A stretch of 64,000 nucleotides of DNA, from positions 2,768,001 through 2,832,000 of the forward strand of contig NC_017249.1 in the NCBI RefSeq assembly GCF_000284375.1, read 5' to 3'. Origin of the DNA: Bradyrhizobium japonicum USDA 6. Lineage in GTDB: Bacteria; Pseudomonadota; Alphaproteobacteria; Rhizobiales; Xanthobacteraceae. Each line of letters starts with the position of its first letter. The stretch's first letter is position 1. The translations under genes were made by a program, and so were the position numbers. The notes under the pieces are model-generated. The model was not told the DNA's origin and did no database searches. It was given only the letters and a program-made list of their open reading frames with translations. Of the stretch, positions 7,149-15,597 are shown in pieces.

Positions 7149-7956
7149 CCGAGTGCGTGGCAAACTCCGTCGGCGTCCGCCCCGTCACCTGACGGAATGC
7201 TGCCGAAAACGCCGGCACGCTGGCATAGCCGAGCTGGGTGGCGAGCTGCTTCACCGACACATTGGCGTCGGTCGACAGCCGCTGGATTGCTGCCGCAACC
7301 CTTGCGCGCTGGCACCAGCTCTTGAAGCTCAGTTGCGTCTCGGTCGAGAACAGCCGCGACAGCGTGCGCGCGGAGGTTCCGACCTCGCGCGCCAGCGTGT
7401 CGATGTCGTGCAGGCCGGTGGGATCGTCGAGCACGATCATCGCGGCGCGCCGGCAGCGCGGCTCGTGCGGCAGCGGTACGAAGGTCGCGGAATCCTCGGC
7501 CTGGTGCAATTCCAGCATCACCAGGCGGACCAGCAGCTCGGTGCGCTCCTCGGTGTTGCGGGCATCGAACAGCGCCAGGATCGCCTGGTTGAGCAGCGGC
7601 GATACCCGCACCACGAATTCCTTGGTCAGCCCCTCATAGCGTTGCTGGCGCTTCAGCCAGGACAGGTCGAAATACAGCGTGCGCATCTCGATGTCGGCGA
7701 GCAAATCGAGCGAATGATCAAGCCCGGCGGGCACCCAGACGGCGCGGTCCGGCGGCACCAGCCAGCGTCCCCCGGGTGTCGTCACCTGCATCGTGCCCTT
7801 CGCCGCATAGATCAGCTGCGCCTCACGGTGCAGGTGCGGATCGATCCGCATGCCCTTGGGATAGTCGCGCGCAACCAGATGCACGCCCGCTGGCGAGCGA
7901 TGGTTGCTCCGGACCTCCCTGAGAATTGGCGTTTCCAAGACAGTCATTGGCAGCAT
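7096..7956 (-). CDS. AraC-family regulator with cupin sensor and repeat-derived tail
   Basis: A 286-residue AraC regulator. The N-terminal cupin-type sensor (residues 1-100, HLHREAQLIYAAKG) precedes two helix-turn-helix motifs at about 170-270 (DIDTLAREVGTSARTLSRLF; VKQLATQLGYASVPAFSAAF), closing with FRQVTGRTPTEF. The last residues, VSSPGLTGRSSTPRRRS, are encoded by the right arm of the intergenic palindrome, so the original stop has probably been lost. ATGs at 7956 and 7947 (MTVLETP) are both possible starts. The gene is divergent from the MFS transporter 53 bases away and probably controls it. Confidence 0.88.
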   Translation of the reverse strand: MLPMTVLETPILREVRSNHRSPAGVHLVARDYPKGMRIDPHLHREAQLIYAAKGTMQVTTPGGRWLVPPDRAVWVPAGLDHSLDLLADIEMRTLYFDLSWLKRQQRYEGLTKEFVVRVSPLLNQAILALFDARNTEERTELLVRLVMLELHQAEDSATFVPLPHEPRCRRAAMIVLDDPTGLHDIDTLAREVGTSARTLSRLFSTETQLSFKSWCQRARVAAAIQRLSTDANVSVKQLATQLGYASVPAFSAAFRQVTGRTPTEFATHSVSSPGLTGRSSTPRRRS

Positions 7957-8009
7957 CCCGTCATGCCCAGGACATATAACTCATTTCGGAGCAGGAGAGG
8001 ATTCGGGAA

Positions 8010-9182
8010 ATGAACAGCCCCAGCCGGGTGATCAGTTTCGTCAACGCAGGCCATTTCATCGACCATTATTCGATGCTGATCTTCGCCGCCGCCGTGATCA
8101 TCATGGGGCCGGCGCTCGGCATGGCCTATTCGGAACTTCTGCCTTACGCGACGCCCGGCTTCGTCGCCTTCGGCGCGGGCTCGCTGCTCACCGGCTGGTT
8201 AGGGGATCGCTGGAGCCGCCGCCACATGATGCTGATCTTCTTCGTCGGCATCGGTGCTTCCATGATCTCGGTCGGCTTCGTGCAGACCCCGGCACAGCTC
8301 GGCGCGGCGCTGTTCGCGATCGGCATTTTTGCCTCGATCTATCACCCCGTCGGCACCGCGATGATCGTGTCCTATGCCGACCGGCTCGGCCGCGAGATGG
8401 GGATCAACGGCGTCTGGGGCAATCTCGGCGTTGCTTCGTCCGCGCTGGTCACCGGCGTGATCGGCCAGTATCTCGGCTGGCGTTCTGCCTTCATCGTGCC
8501 CGGTGTCGTCACCATCATGATCGGCATCGCCTTTGCGATGATGGTCGTGCACGAGGATCGCAAGGGCTCGAAGCAGGCGGCGGCGCAGGCGCGCGTGGCG
8601 AAGAAAGACATGTGGCGCGTGATCCTGTCGCTGCTGATCGTCGTGATCGCGATCTCGACGACCTTCAATGCCGTGACCGTCGCGCTGCCAAAGCTGTTCG
8701 CGGAACGGCTTGCCGACCTGACGAAGAGCCCGGCGCTGCTCGGCGTCATCGCCGCCTGCGTCTACGTGTTCGGCGCGATGACCCAGTACACGATCGGCCG
8801 GCTGCTCGACCGCTACTCGCTGAAGACGGTGGCGCTGCCGCTGTCCTTCATGCTGGCGCCGTTCCTTTATCTCGCCGCGAGCCTGTCCAATCTGCCGCTG
8901 ATCCTGGTCTCGATCGGCATCGTCATGGGCGCGTTCGGGCAGGTCACGGTGAACGATGCCATGGTCGGCAAATACACCAGCGAGGAATGGCGCTCGCGCG
9001 CCTATGCGGTACGCTATTTCATCGGCTTCACCGCCGCGGGCGCCTCCGTCGGCCTGGTCGCCTGGCTCTACGAGCAGGGCGGCTTCGTCACCATGCTGCA
9101 CGCCTTCGCCGCGCTCTGCCTGCTCGCAATCGCCGCCGCGATCATCCTGCCGCGCGAGATCAGGACGCCGCAGGCGGTGTGA
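8010..9182 (+). CDS. MFS transporter
   Basis: A 390-residue inner-membrane major facilitator with about twelve hydrophobic segments. The loop 2-3 signature appears as GWLGDRWSRRHMML. The second half has an equivalent GRLLDRYSLKTVAL at about residue 270. The N-terminus (FVNAGHFIDHYSMLIFAAAV) resembles the Fsr/fosmidomycin-resistance branch of MFS exporters. The substrate is unknown. It diverges from the AraC gene at 7096-7956, which is the likely regulator. A CATTGCGAG palindrome lies 20 bases after the stop. Confidence 0.9.
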   Translation: MNSPSRVISFVNAGHFIDHYSMLIFAAAVIIMGPALGMAYSELLPYATPGFVAFGAGSLLTGWLGDRWSRRHMMLIFFVGIGASMISVGFVQTPAQLGAALFAIGIFASIYHPVGTAMIVSYADRLGREMGINGVWGNLGVASSALVTGVIGQYLGWRSAFIVPGVVTIMIGIAFAMMVVHEDRKGSKQAAAQARVAKKDMWRVILSLLIVVIAISTTFNAVTVALPKLFAERLADLTKSPALLGVIAACVYVFGAMTQYTIGRLLDRYSLKTVALPLSFMLAPFLYLAASLSNLPLILVSIGIVMGAFGQVTVNDAMVGKYTSEEWRSRAYAVRYFIGFTAAGASVGLVAWLYEQGGFVTMLHAFAALCLLAIAAAIILPREIRTPQAV

Positions 9183-9201
9183 CGCCGGGGCTCTCTCCGC
9201 T

Positions 9202-9287
9202 CGTCATTGCGAGGAGCGTAGCGACGAAGCAATCCAGACTGTCTCCGCAGAGGGACTCTGGATTGCTTCGCTCCGCTCGCAATGACG
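9202..9287. repeat. Palindromic repeat, CATTGCGAG family, copy 6
   Basis: An 86-base copy (CGTCATTGCGAGGAGCGTAG ... CTCGCAATGACG) just downstream of the MFS gene. The following 9288-9457 holds no gene I can support before the 3' end of the minus-strand RND gene. Confidence 0.92.
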
Positions 9288-9457
9288 GGGGATGGACCGG
9301 CGCATCGTGCACCTCGCCCACAATGCCATTCTGCCGGTGTTTTGCCCGACGTGTCAAACGCCGGTGCGGTCCAAAAAGCCCAATGCGATCAGCGCCGTTC
9401 TACTGTGCATGGGTTGTTTTCGACTTTCTTGTTCGAGCAGGCTTGCGCGGACGATGC

Positions 9458-12400
9458 CTAGGTCTTCACCTCCGCCACCGGCTTCGGCGTCTTCTTCGAC
9501 GAACGCCAGTTCTCGAACCGCTGCACCACCACGAAGAAGGCCGGCACGAACAGCACCGCAAGGCAGGTCGAGGCCAGCATGCCGGAGAACACGGTGATGC
9601 CGATCGACTTGCGGGCGCTGGCGCCGGCGCCGGTCGCGATCACCAGCGGCACCACGCCGAGGATGAAGGCGAACGACGTCATCAGGATCGGCCGGAAGCG
9701 GGCGCGCGCCGCCTCGATCGCGGATTCCAGCACCGGCTTGCCGTCGCGGCCGTGCAGCTCGAGCCCGACCTCGACGATCAGGATCGCGTTCTTGGCCGAC
9801 AGCGCGATCAGCAGGATCAGGCCGATCTGGCAATACAGGTTGTTGTCGATCTTCAACGCGTTGAGGACCAGCATGGGCCCGATCAGCGACAGCGGCACCG
9901 CCAGGATCACCGAGATCGGCGCGTACCAGCTCTCGTACTGGCCGGCGAGCACGAGATAGACCAGCAGCATGGCAAGGCCGAACACCCAGTAGATCTGGTT
10001 CGAGACGGCCTTCTCCTGATAGGACATCGCGGTCCACTCATAGCCCGTGCCCGGCGGCAGCGTCTTGTCGGCGATCTCCTCCATCAGCTTCAGCGACTGA
10101 CCTGACGAATAGCCCTGCGCCGGCAGGCCGACGATGGTCGAGGAAGGGTAGAGGTTGTAGAGGCTGATCAGCGACGGGCCGGTGGCCGGCGTGATCGTGG
10201 CGACGGTGCCGATCGGGATCATGTCGCCGTTCGAGTTGCGCACCTGCATGTTGGCGATATCGCGCTCGGTGACGCGGAACGCCGGATCGGCCTGGGTATA
10301 GACCTGGAACACGCGGCCGAACTTGTTGAACTGATTGACATAGGACGAGCCGAGATAGGTCGACAGCGCCGCGAACACCTGATCGGTGGTGACGTGCAGC
10401 GTCTGGGTCTTGATGCGGTCGATCTCGACGTTGAACTGCGGCACCGACGAGCGGAACGAAGACGATACGCGCTGCAGCGCGCTCTGGCTCTGGGCGTTGG
10501 CGACCATCGCGCCGGTGATGGCCTGGAGCTTTGCAAAATCGCTGTTGCCGTCGCGCAGTTCGATCTGCATCGAGAAGCCGGCCGCGTTGCCGATGCCCTG
10601 GATCGGCGGCGGCGGCAACACCAGGGTGCGTGCCTCCATGATGGTTGCGAGCTTGTCGTTCAGCCCGTAGACCAGCGAACGCAGATCCTCGCCGGGCCCT
10701 TTGCGCGCCGACCAGTCCTTCAGGATGATGTAGGCGACGCCGGCATTGGCAAGGCTGGCGCTGTTGTCGAGCGCAGAGATGCCGGCGATGGTGATGACCT
10801 GCTGGACACCCGGCATGTCCTTGATGATATCGGCGGACCTGTCGAGCACCGCCTGGGTTCGCTCCAGCGAAGCGCCGTCGGGCAGTTGCACGGCCGCGAT
10901 CAGATAGCCCTGGTCCTCGATCGGCAGAAAGCCGGTCGGCACCCGCGACAGGCCGTAGCCGCCGATCCCGATCAGCACCAGGGCAATCGCGACGGACACG
11001 GTGGCGTGCCTGACCAGGAAGGTGATCAGCCGCGTATAGCCGCGCTCGACCCGGTTATAGACGTTGTTGAAGCCGCGGTAGAAGAAATTGCGTTGCTCCG
11101 GTGGCACCGCCGGCCGCAGCCAGAGCGCGCATTGCGTCGGCTTCAAGGTCGCCGCGTTGATGGCGGATAGCAGCGCGGTCGCCGCGATCACCAGCGCGAA
11201 TTGCGAGTAGATGCGGCCCGTTAGGCCGGCGAGGAACGAGGCCGGCAGGAACACCGAGATCAGCACCAGGGTGATGCCGACGATCGGCGCGAACAGCTGG
11301 TCCATCGCCCTGATCGCTGCGTCGTGGCCGTTCATGCCCTGCTCGATGTTGTGCGCGGCACCTTCGACCACGACGATGGCGTCGTCGACGACGATGCCGA
11401 TCGCGAGCACGATCGCGAACAGCGTCGACATGTTGATGGTGAAGCCGAGCGCCGCCATCGCCGCGAACGCGCCGATGATGGTGACGGGTACGGTCGTCGC
11501 CGGCACCAGCATCGCGCGCCAGTCCTGCAAGAACACCAGGATCACGACCAGCACCAAAAGGCCGGCTTCGATCAGCGTCATGTAGACCTCGTGCACCGAG
11601 GCCTCCACGAATTTGGTGGTGTCGAACGGTGTGTCGTATTTGATGCCTTCGGGGAATCGCTTGGCGAGCTCCACCATCTTCTTCTCGACGGCCTGCTCGA
11701 CCTGGAGGGCGTTGGCGCCAGGCGACTGGAATACGCCGATGCCGGTGGCGGGCTGCTTATTGAGCGAGAAGATCTGGCTGTAGGTCTGCGCGCCCAGCTC
11801 GACCCAGCCGACGTCGCGCACGCGCGTGACGTCGCCGCTGGTGCCGGTCTTGACGATGATGTTCTCGAACTGGGTGGTGTCGTCGAGCCTTCCGTTGACG
11901 TTGAGCGTGTACTGGAACGCCTGGCCCGGCGGCGTCGGCGGTGCGCCGACCTGGCCGGCCGAGACCTGCTGGCTCTGCTGCTGGATCGCGTTGATGACGT
12001 CCTGCGGCACCAGGTCACGGACCTGCAGCTTGTTGGGATCGAGCCAGACCCGCATCGAATACTGGCCGGCGCCGAACACCGTGACATTGCCGACGCCGGG
12101 CAGGCGCGAGAGCTCGTCGCGGATGTTGATGGTGGCGTAGTTGCTCAAATAAAGGCTGTCGAACGTCTTGTCCGGCGAGGTGAGCGTCACGAACAGCAGG
12201 ATCGAGGTCGATTTCTTCTGGACGGTGACGCCCTGGTTCTGCACGGAGGTCGGCAGCTGCGACAGCGCGCTGGAGACGCGGTTCTGCACCAGCACCTGCG
12301 CGAAGTTGAGGTCGGTGCCGATCTTGAAGGTCACGGTCAGCGTATAGGTGCCGTCGGAGCCGCTGTAGGACTGCATGTAGAGCATGTCCTCGACGCCGTT

Positions 12401-12610
12401 GACCTGCTGCTCGATCGGCAGTGCGACGGTGTCGATCACAGTTTTGGCGCTGGCGCCGGGATAGCGCGTCGTGACCTGCACCGTCGGCGGCACCACGTCG
12501 GGATATTGTGCGACCGCGAGGTTGAACAGCGCGACGCCGCCGATCAGGATCATCAGGAGCGCGATGACGTTCGAGAGGACCGGCCGCTCGATGAAGAATT
12601 TTGAGATCAT
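9458..12610 (-). CDS. RND multidrug efflux transporter (HAE-1 family)
   Basis: A 1050-residue inner-membrane proton-driven pump of the AcrB/MexB class, full length. The N-terminus MISKFFIERPVLSNVIALLM is typical of the family. The proton-relay aspartates are at 409-410 (LAIGIVVDDAIVVVEGA), and the second-half counterpart carries SAKNAILIVEVG with its lysine. The porter domain has the usual RYPGASAKTV and GVGNVTVFGAGQYSMRVWLD blocks. It follows its adaptor gene by 13 bases in one operon. No TolC-type outer-membrane gene is in the window, so it must share one encoded elsewhere. No local TetR regulator is seen. Confidence 0.95.
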   Translation of the reverse strand: MISKFFIERPVLSNVIALLMILIGGVALFNLAVAQYPDVVPPTVQVTTRYPGASAKTVIDTVALPIEQQVNGVEDMLYMQSYSGSDGTYTLTVTFKIGTDLNFAQVLVQNRVSSALSQLPTSVQNQGVTVQKKSTSILLFVTLTSPDKTFDSLYLSNYATINIRDELSRLPGVGNVTVFGAGQYSMRVWLDPNKLQVRDLVPQDVINAIQQQSQQVSAGQVGAPPTPPGQAFQYTLNVNGRLDDTTQFENIIVKTGTSGDVTRVRDVGWVELGAQTYSQIFSLNKQPATGIGVFQSPGANALQVEQAVEKKMVELAKRFPEGIKYDTPFDTTKFVEASVHEVYMTLIEAGLLVLVVILVFLQDWRAMLVPATTVPVTIIGAFAAMAALGFTINMSTLFAIVLAIGIVVDDAIVVVEGAAHNIEQGMNGHDAAIRAMDQLFAPIVGITLVLISVFLPASFLAGLTGRIYSQFALVIAATALLSAINAATLKPTQCALWLRPAVPPEQRNFFYRGFNNVYNRVERGYTRLITFLVRHATVSVAIALVLIGIGGYGLSRVPTGFLPIEDQGYLIAAVQLPDGASLERTQAVLDRSADIIKDMPGVQQVITIAGISALDNSASLANAGVAYIILKDWSARKGPGEDLRSLVYGLNDKLATIMEARTLVLPPPPIQGIGNAAGFSMQIELRDGNSDFAKLQAITGAMVANAQSQSALQRVSSSFRSSVPQFNVEIDRIKTQTLHVTTDQVFAALSTYLGSSYVNQFNKFGRVFQVYTQADPAFRVTERDIANMQVRNSNGDMIPIGTVATITPATGPSLISLYNLYPSSTIVGLPAQGYSSGQSLKLMEEIADKTLPPGTGYEWTAMSYQEKAVSNQIYWVFGLAMLLVYLVLAGQYESWYAPISVILAVPLSLIGPMLVLNALKIDNNLYCQIGLILLIALSAKNAILIVEVGLELHGRDGKPVLESAIEAARARFRPILMTSFAFILGVVPLVIATGAGASARKSIGITVFSGMLASTCLAVLFVPAFFVVVQRFENWRSSKKTPKPVAEVKT

Positions 12611-12623
12611 GGCTGGCGACCCC

Positions 12624-13817
12624 TCACTTGGCTGACGCCTGCGGCTGCTCGATCTTCGTTGCCTGGGGGTCGATCTTCTGGCCCGGAATCACCCGCAGCA
12701 GTCCCGCGATGACGACGCGGTCGTCCGGCTTCAGGCCGCTTTCGATCACGCGCAGGCCGTTGTCGACCTGACCGATCTGCACCTTGCGCTGCTCGACGAC
12801 GTTCTCGTTGTTGACCACCAGCAGATAGCGGCCGGCCTGGTCGCTGCCGAGCGCGGTGTCGGGGACGAGGAGGGCATTCTTGTCCTGGTCGAAGGGCACC
12901 CGGACCCGGACGAAATAACCGGGCAGTAGCGCCCGCTTGTCGTTGGGCAAGAGGCCGCGCACCGCGAGCGTGCCGGTCGATGTATTGAGGGTCGGCGAGA
13001 TGTAGTCGAGGTGGCCTTCATGCGGATAGCCGGTCTCGGTCTGGAGGCCCACCTGGACCGGCAACTGTTTGAGGTCGGCCACGGTCAGCCCGAGGCGGAT
13101 CGCTTCGGCGCGGATGCGCAGGACGTCCTGCTCATTGACCGTGAAGTTCACCCAGATCGGGTCCAGCGCGACGATGGTTGCGAGCTGGGTCGGGGAGGAG
13201 ACGCCGACGAGCTCGCCGACCGAGACCAGGTGCGCGCTGACGATGCCGTCGAACGGCGCGCTCACCTTGGTGTAGCCGTAATTGACCTCGGCAAGCCTGG
13301 TATTGACCTGGGCCTGCTGCAGACTGGCCTGCGCGTTGTCGCGGGTCGATGTCGAGGTGTCGAGCGTGGACTGGGAGACCGCCTGGCGCTGCACCAGCTC
13401 GAACTGCCGCTTGAAATCGGCTTCGGCCTGCTTGAGCGTGGCCTGCGCGCCGACCTCGGCCGCCTGCGCCTGCTCGACCTTGAGCTTGTAGGTCTCCGGC
13501 TCGATCAAGAAAAGCTGGGTGCCCTGCTTGACGAAGCTGCCGTCCTGATAGTCGATCGATTGCAGGAAGCCCTGCACGCGCGCCACCAGATCGACGCTCT
13601 TGACCGGCGCGGTGGTGCCGGTGGCTTCGACATAGCGCGTCACCGCGCGCTGCACGGGCGCCGCGACGTCCACCTTCGGCGGCGGCGGCGCCACGAACGC
13701 GTTCTTGTCCTCGCAGCCGGCGAGCGCCGCCACGGCCGCCACGGCAACGAGTGCCCGCCCGACCTGTCTCCACGCTCCGTTCCGTTGTGCGAGGTCAGCG
13801 GGATTCGCGCAGGTCAT
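12624..13817 (-). CDS. RND efflux periplasmic adaptor, lipoprotein
   Basis: A 397-residue membrane-fusion protein that links the RND pump to an outer-membrane channel. It has a signal peptide ending in the lipobox LAGC (residues about 30-35), then the lipoyl half-motif VKSVDLVARVQGFLQSIDYQDGSFVKQG, a coiled-coil hairpin (QAQAAEVGAQATLKQAEADF) and the second lipoyl half YTKVSAPFDGIVSAHLVSVG. The frame is open further upstream, but the ATG at 13817 gives a proper lipoprotein leader and has a GGGGG site before it. It is the first gene of the adaptor-pump operon. Confidence 0.93.
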   Translation of the reverse strand: MTCANPADLAQRNGAWRQVGRALVAVAAVAALAGCEDKNAFVAPPPPKVDVAAPVQRAVTRYVEATGTTAPVKSVDLVARVQGFLQSIDYQDGSFVKQGTQLFLIEPETYKLKVEQAQAAEVGAQATLKQAEADFKRQFELVQRQAVSQSTLDTSTSTRDNAQASLQQAQVNTRLAEVNYGYTKVSAPFDGIVSAHLVSVGELVGVSSPTQLATIVALDPIWVNFTVNEQDVLRIRAEAIRLGLTVADLKQLPVQVGLQTETGYPHEGHLDYISPTLNTSTGTLAVRGLLPNDKRALLPGYFVRVRVPFDQDKNALLVPDTALGSDQAGRYLLVVNNENVVEQRKVQIGQVDNGLRVIESGLKPDDRVVIAGLLRVIPGQKIDPQATKIEQPQASAK

Positions 13818-14057
13818 TCGGTGGCCCCCGATTATTGTCTGTCGGTGTGGCAGGCTACCAACAAATGCCCGGCCGTGGAACACCATAGCCATGGCGGTCA
13901 ACGGCCTTGCACTGCAAACGGCGCAGTGGCCTTTGACAGGTTTGTCATGGCAAACCGCTTTTCATCGGGTGCATGATCGACCAGAATTGTGTCAAAGGCC
14001 GAGTGACGGAAACGAAGCGGTCGGGAAGCAGAGAAGAAAAAGTGAGGAGAACATGAC

Positions 14058-14849
14058 ATGCCCGCGTCCCTCCAAGCGGCCCTTGCCGGCCTCGTTTTCG
14101 CAGCGGCAGTCGCCATGCCCGCGCTAGCCGATGGCCTGAAGGACGAGATCGCGCCGACCGGCAAGCTGCGGGTCGCGATCGCGATCAGTCCGGCGGGCGG
14201 CGCGTTCTGGTCGACCAAGACCGAAGCCGGCTATGCCGGCGTGCCGGTCGACCTCGGCAAGGAGATGGCCGGCCAGCTCGGCGTGCCCGTCGAATATGTC
14301 GTGCACCAGAATTCCGGGCAGATCACCGACGCGGCCGGCAAGGGGACGTGGGACGTCACCTGGCTGCCAAAAGATCCCGAGCGAGAGACCAAGATGATGT
14401 TCGGCCCGATCTACGAGGTCGCGGACGCCACCTACATCGTCAAGCCGGGCTCAGCCGTCACTGACTTCGCCAGCCTCGACCAGCCCGGCATCAAGGTCGC
14501 GGCCGTCAACGCCACCACGACCATGCGCGGCGCGATCGCGCATCTGAAGAATGCGAAAGTCACGGGCTATCAGACCTATGACGAGATCTTCGGGCTTCTC
14601 AAGAGCGGCGAGATCGACGCCTTCGCGCTGTCGCGCGACCAGCTCAACAAGATGGCGCAGAAGATCCCGGGCACGCGCGTCCTTGATGAAACGTTCAAGA
14701 AGACCGTCACCGCCGTTGCCGTCCCGCTCGGCCACAGCCTGGCGCTGACCTTCGTCACCAAATTCATGAACGAGGCGGTGATGAACGGCACCTTGCGCAA
14801 GGCCTATGACAACAACGGCCTGAAGGACACGCCGATCCGAACCGAATAG
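14058..14849 (+). CDS. Periplasmic amino-acid-type ABC substrate-binding protein
   Basis: A 263-residue SBP_bac_3 protein with a cleavable signal ending AMPALADG. The mature part opens with GKLRVAIAISPAGGAFW and has the family dyad DLGKEMAGQLGVPVEYV. It would bind an amino acid or other small polar solute in the periplasm. No permease or ATPase gene is adjacent, so it is an orphan that must work with a transporter encoded elsewhere or serve as a sensor. The AGGAG site about ten bases upstream supports this start over the ATG at 14053. It shares a strand with the following GNAT gene (13-base gap). Confidence 0.88.
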   Translation: MPASLQAALAGLVFAAAVAMPALADGLKDEIAPTGKLRVAIAISPAGGAFWSTKTEAGYAGVPVDLGKEMAGQLGVPVEYVVHQNSGQITDAAGKGTWDVTWLPKDPERETKMMFGPIYEVADATYIVKPGSAVTDFASLDQPGIKVAAVNATTTMRGAIAHLKNAKVTGYQTYDEIFGLLKSGEIDAFALSRDQLNKMAQKIPGTRVLDETFKKTVTAVAVPLGHSLALTFVTKFMNEAVMNGTLRKAYDNNGLKDTPIRTE

Positions 14850-14862
14850 CGGCAGCGCCTCC

Positions 14863-15381
14863 ATGGCAGGCGAGATTCGGATCCGCGCTTTCTTGCCCGC
14901 CGATGCAGCCGCCGTGCGCGAGCTGTTCATCCAGGTCAATCGCCTGTTGGCGCCGGCGCATTTGGCGGAGGCGTTTGAAGGATACATCACCCGCTCCCTC
15001 GCGGAGGAGATAGATCGTCTCGCCGATTATTATTCGAGTCGGAACGGCGGTTTCTGGATCGCCATCGATGACGATGAAATCGTCGGCATGTTTGGACTGG
15101 AGGCCTCTGGCGAACACGCGATGGAGTTACGGCGCATGTACGTTGCTCCCGGCGCGCGGCGCCGGGGTATAGCGCGAAAGATGCTGGGGTTTGCCGAAGA
15201 AGAATGCCGCTGCCGCAATCGGCTGCAATTGCAGCTGAGTACGTCCGAGCTTCAGCAGGACGCGCTGGCGCTATATCGAAACGCAGGATACGAGAACGTG
15301 CGCGAGGAGATCGCCGATGCCGCCAGCAACAAGACACTGGGCGGTGGCATTCGTCGCTACCATTTCACCAAGCGGCTCTGA
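14863..15381 (+). CDS. GNAT N-acetyltransferase
   Basis: A 172-residue GNAT-fold acetyltransferase. The acetyl-CoA binding loop is LRRMYVAPGARRRGIARKML, with the V-x-P-x-x-R-x-x-G-I-A motif, followed by LQLSTSELQQDALALYRNAGYE, the usual motif-B helix. The N-terminal strand IRIRAFLPADAAAVRELF is also typical. The acceptor substrate is unknown. It starts 13 bases after the binding-protein gene, so the two are probably co-transcribed, though a functional link is not obvious. Confidence 0.88.
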   Translation: MAGEIRIRAFLPADAAAVRELFIQVNRLLAPAHLAEAFEGYITRSLAEEIDRLADYYSSRNGGFWIAIDDDEIVGMFGLEASGEHAMELRRMYVAPGARRRGIARKMLGFAEEECRCRNRLQLQLSTSELQQDALALYRNAGYENVREEIADAASNKTLGGGIRRYHFTKRL

Positions 15382-15533
15382 CGGCCCCGGGTGCATCACG
15401 CAACAACCTGCCCGTGATCATTTTTGTCTTCGCTGGTGGAATGAATGGGCGTGACGCGCCCCGGCGAAGCGAAGCGGGCGGCTGTGTGAAAAACCTTGTC
15501 TCGACCATCACGCCAAGTGTCTCGTGCGTCAAA

Positions 15534-15551
15534 CTGACACAGCGCTGTCAC
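15534..15551 (+). promoter_or_regulatory. Candidate PhoB (Pho) box
   Basis: CTGACACAGCGCTGTCAC shows two CTGTCA-like heptamers (CTGACAC and CTGTCAC) spaced by four bases, the 11-base periodicity of a PhoB box. It lies 46 bases upstream of a phosphoesterase gene, where phosphate-starvation control would be expected. The first half has two mismatches to CTGTCAT and the second has one. This is inference from motif and context. Confidence 0.55.
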
Positions 15552-15597
15552 CCGTGATGGCTAAGGTCGCAGCGTCAATCCCTCGGGGCACACAACG

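Noticed and set aside
9288..9457. Possible interspersed repeat or gene between the MFS and RND genes
   Set aside because: It has the look of a recurrent Bradyrhizobium intergenic sequence, but only one copy is in the window and no open frame is convincing.
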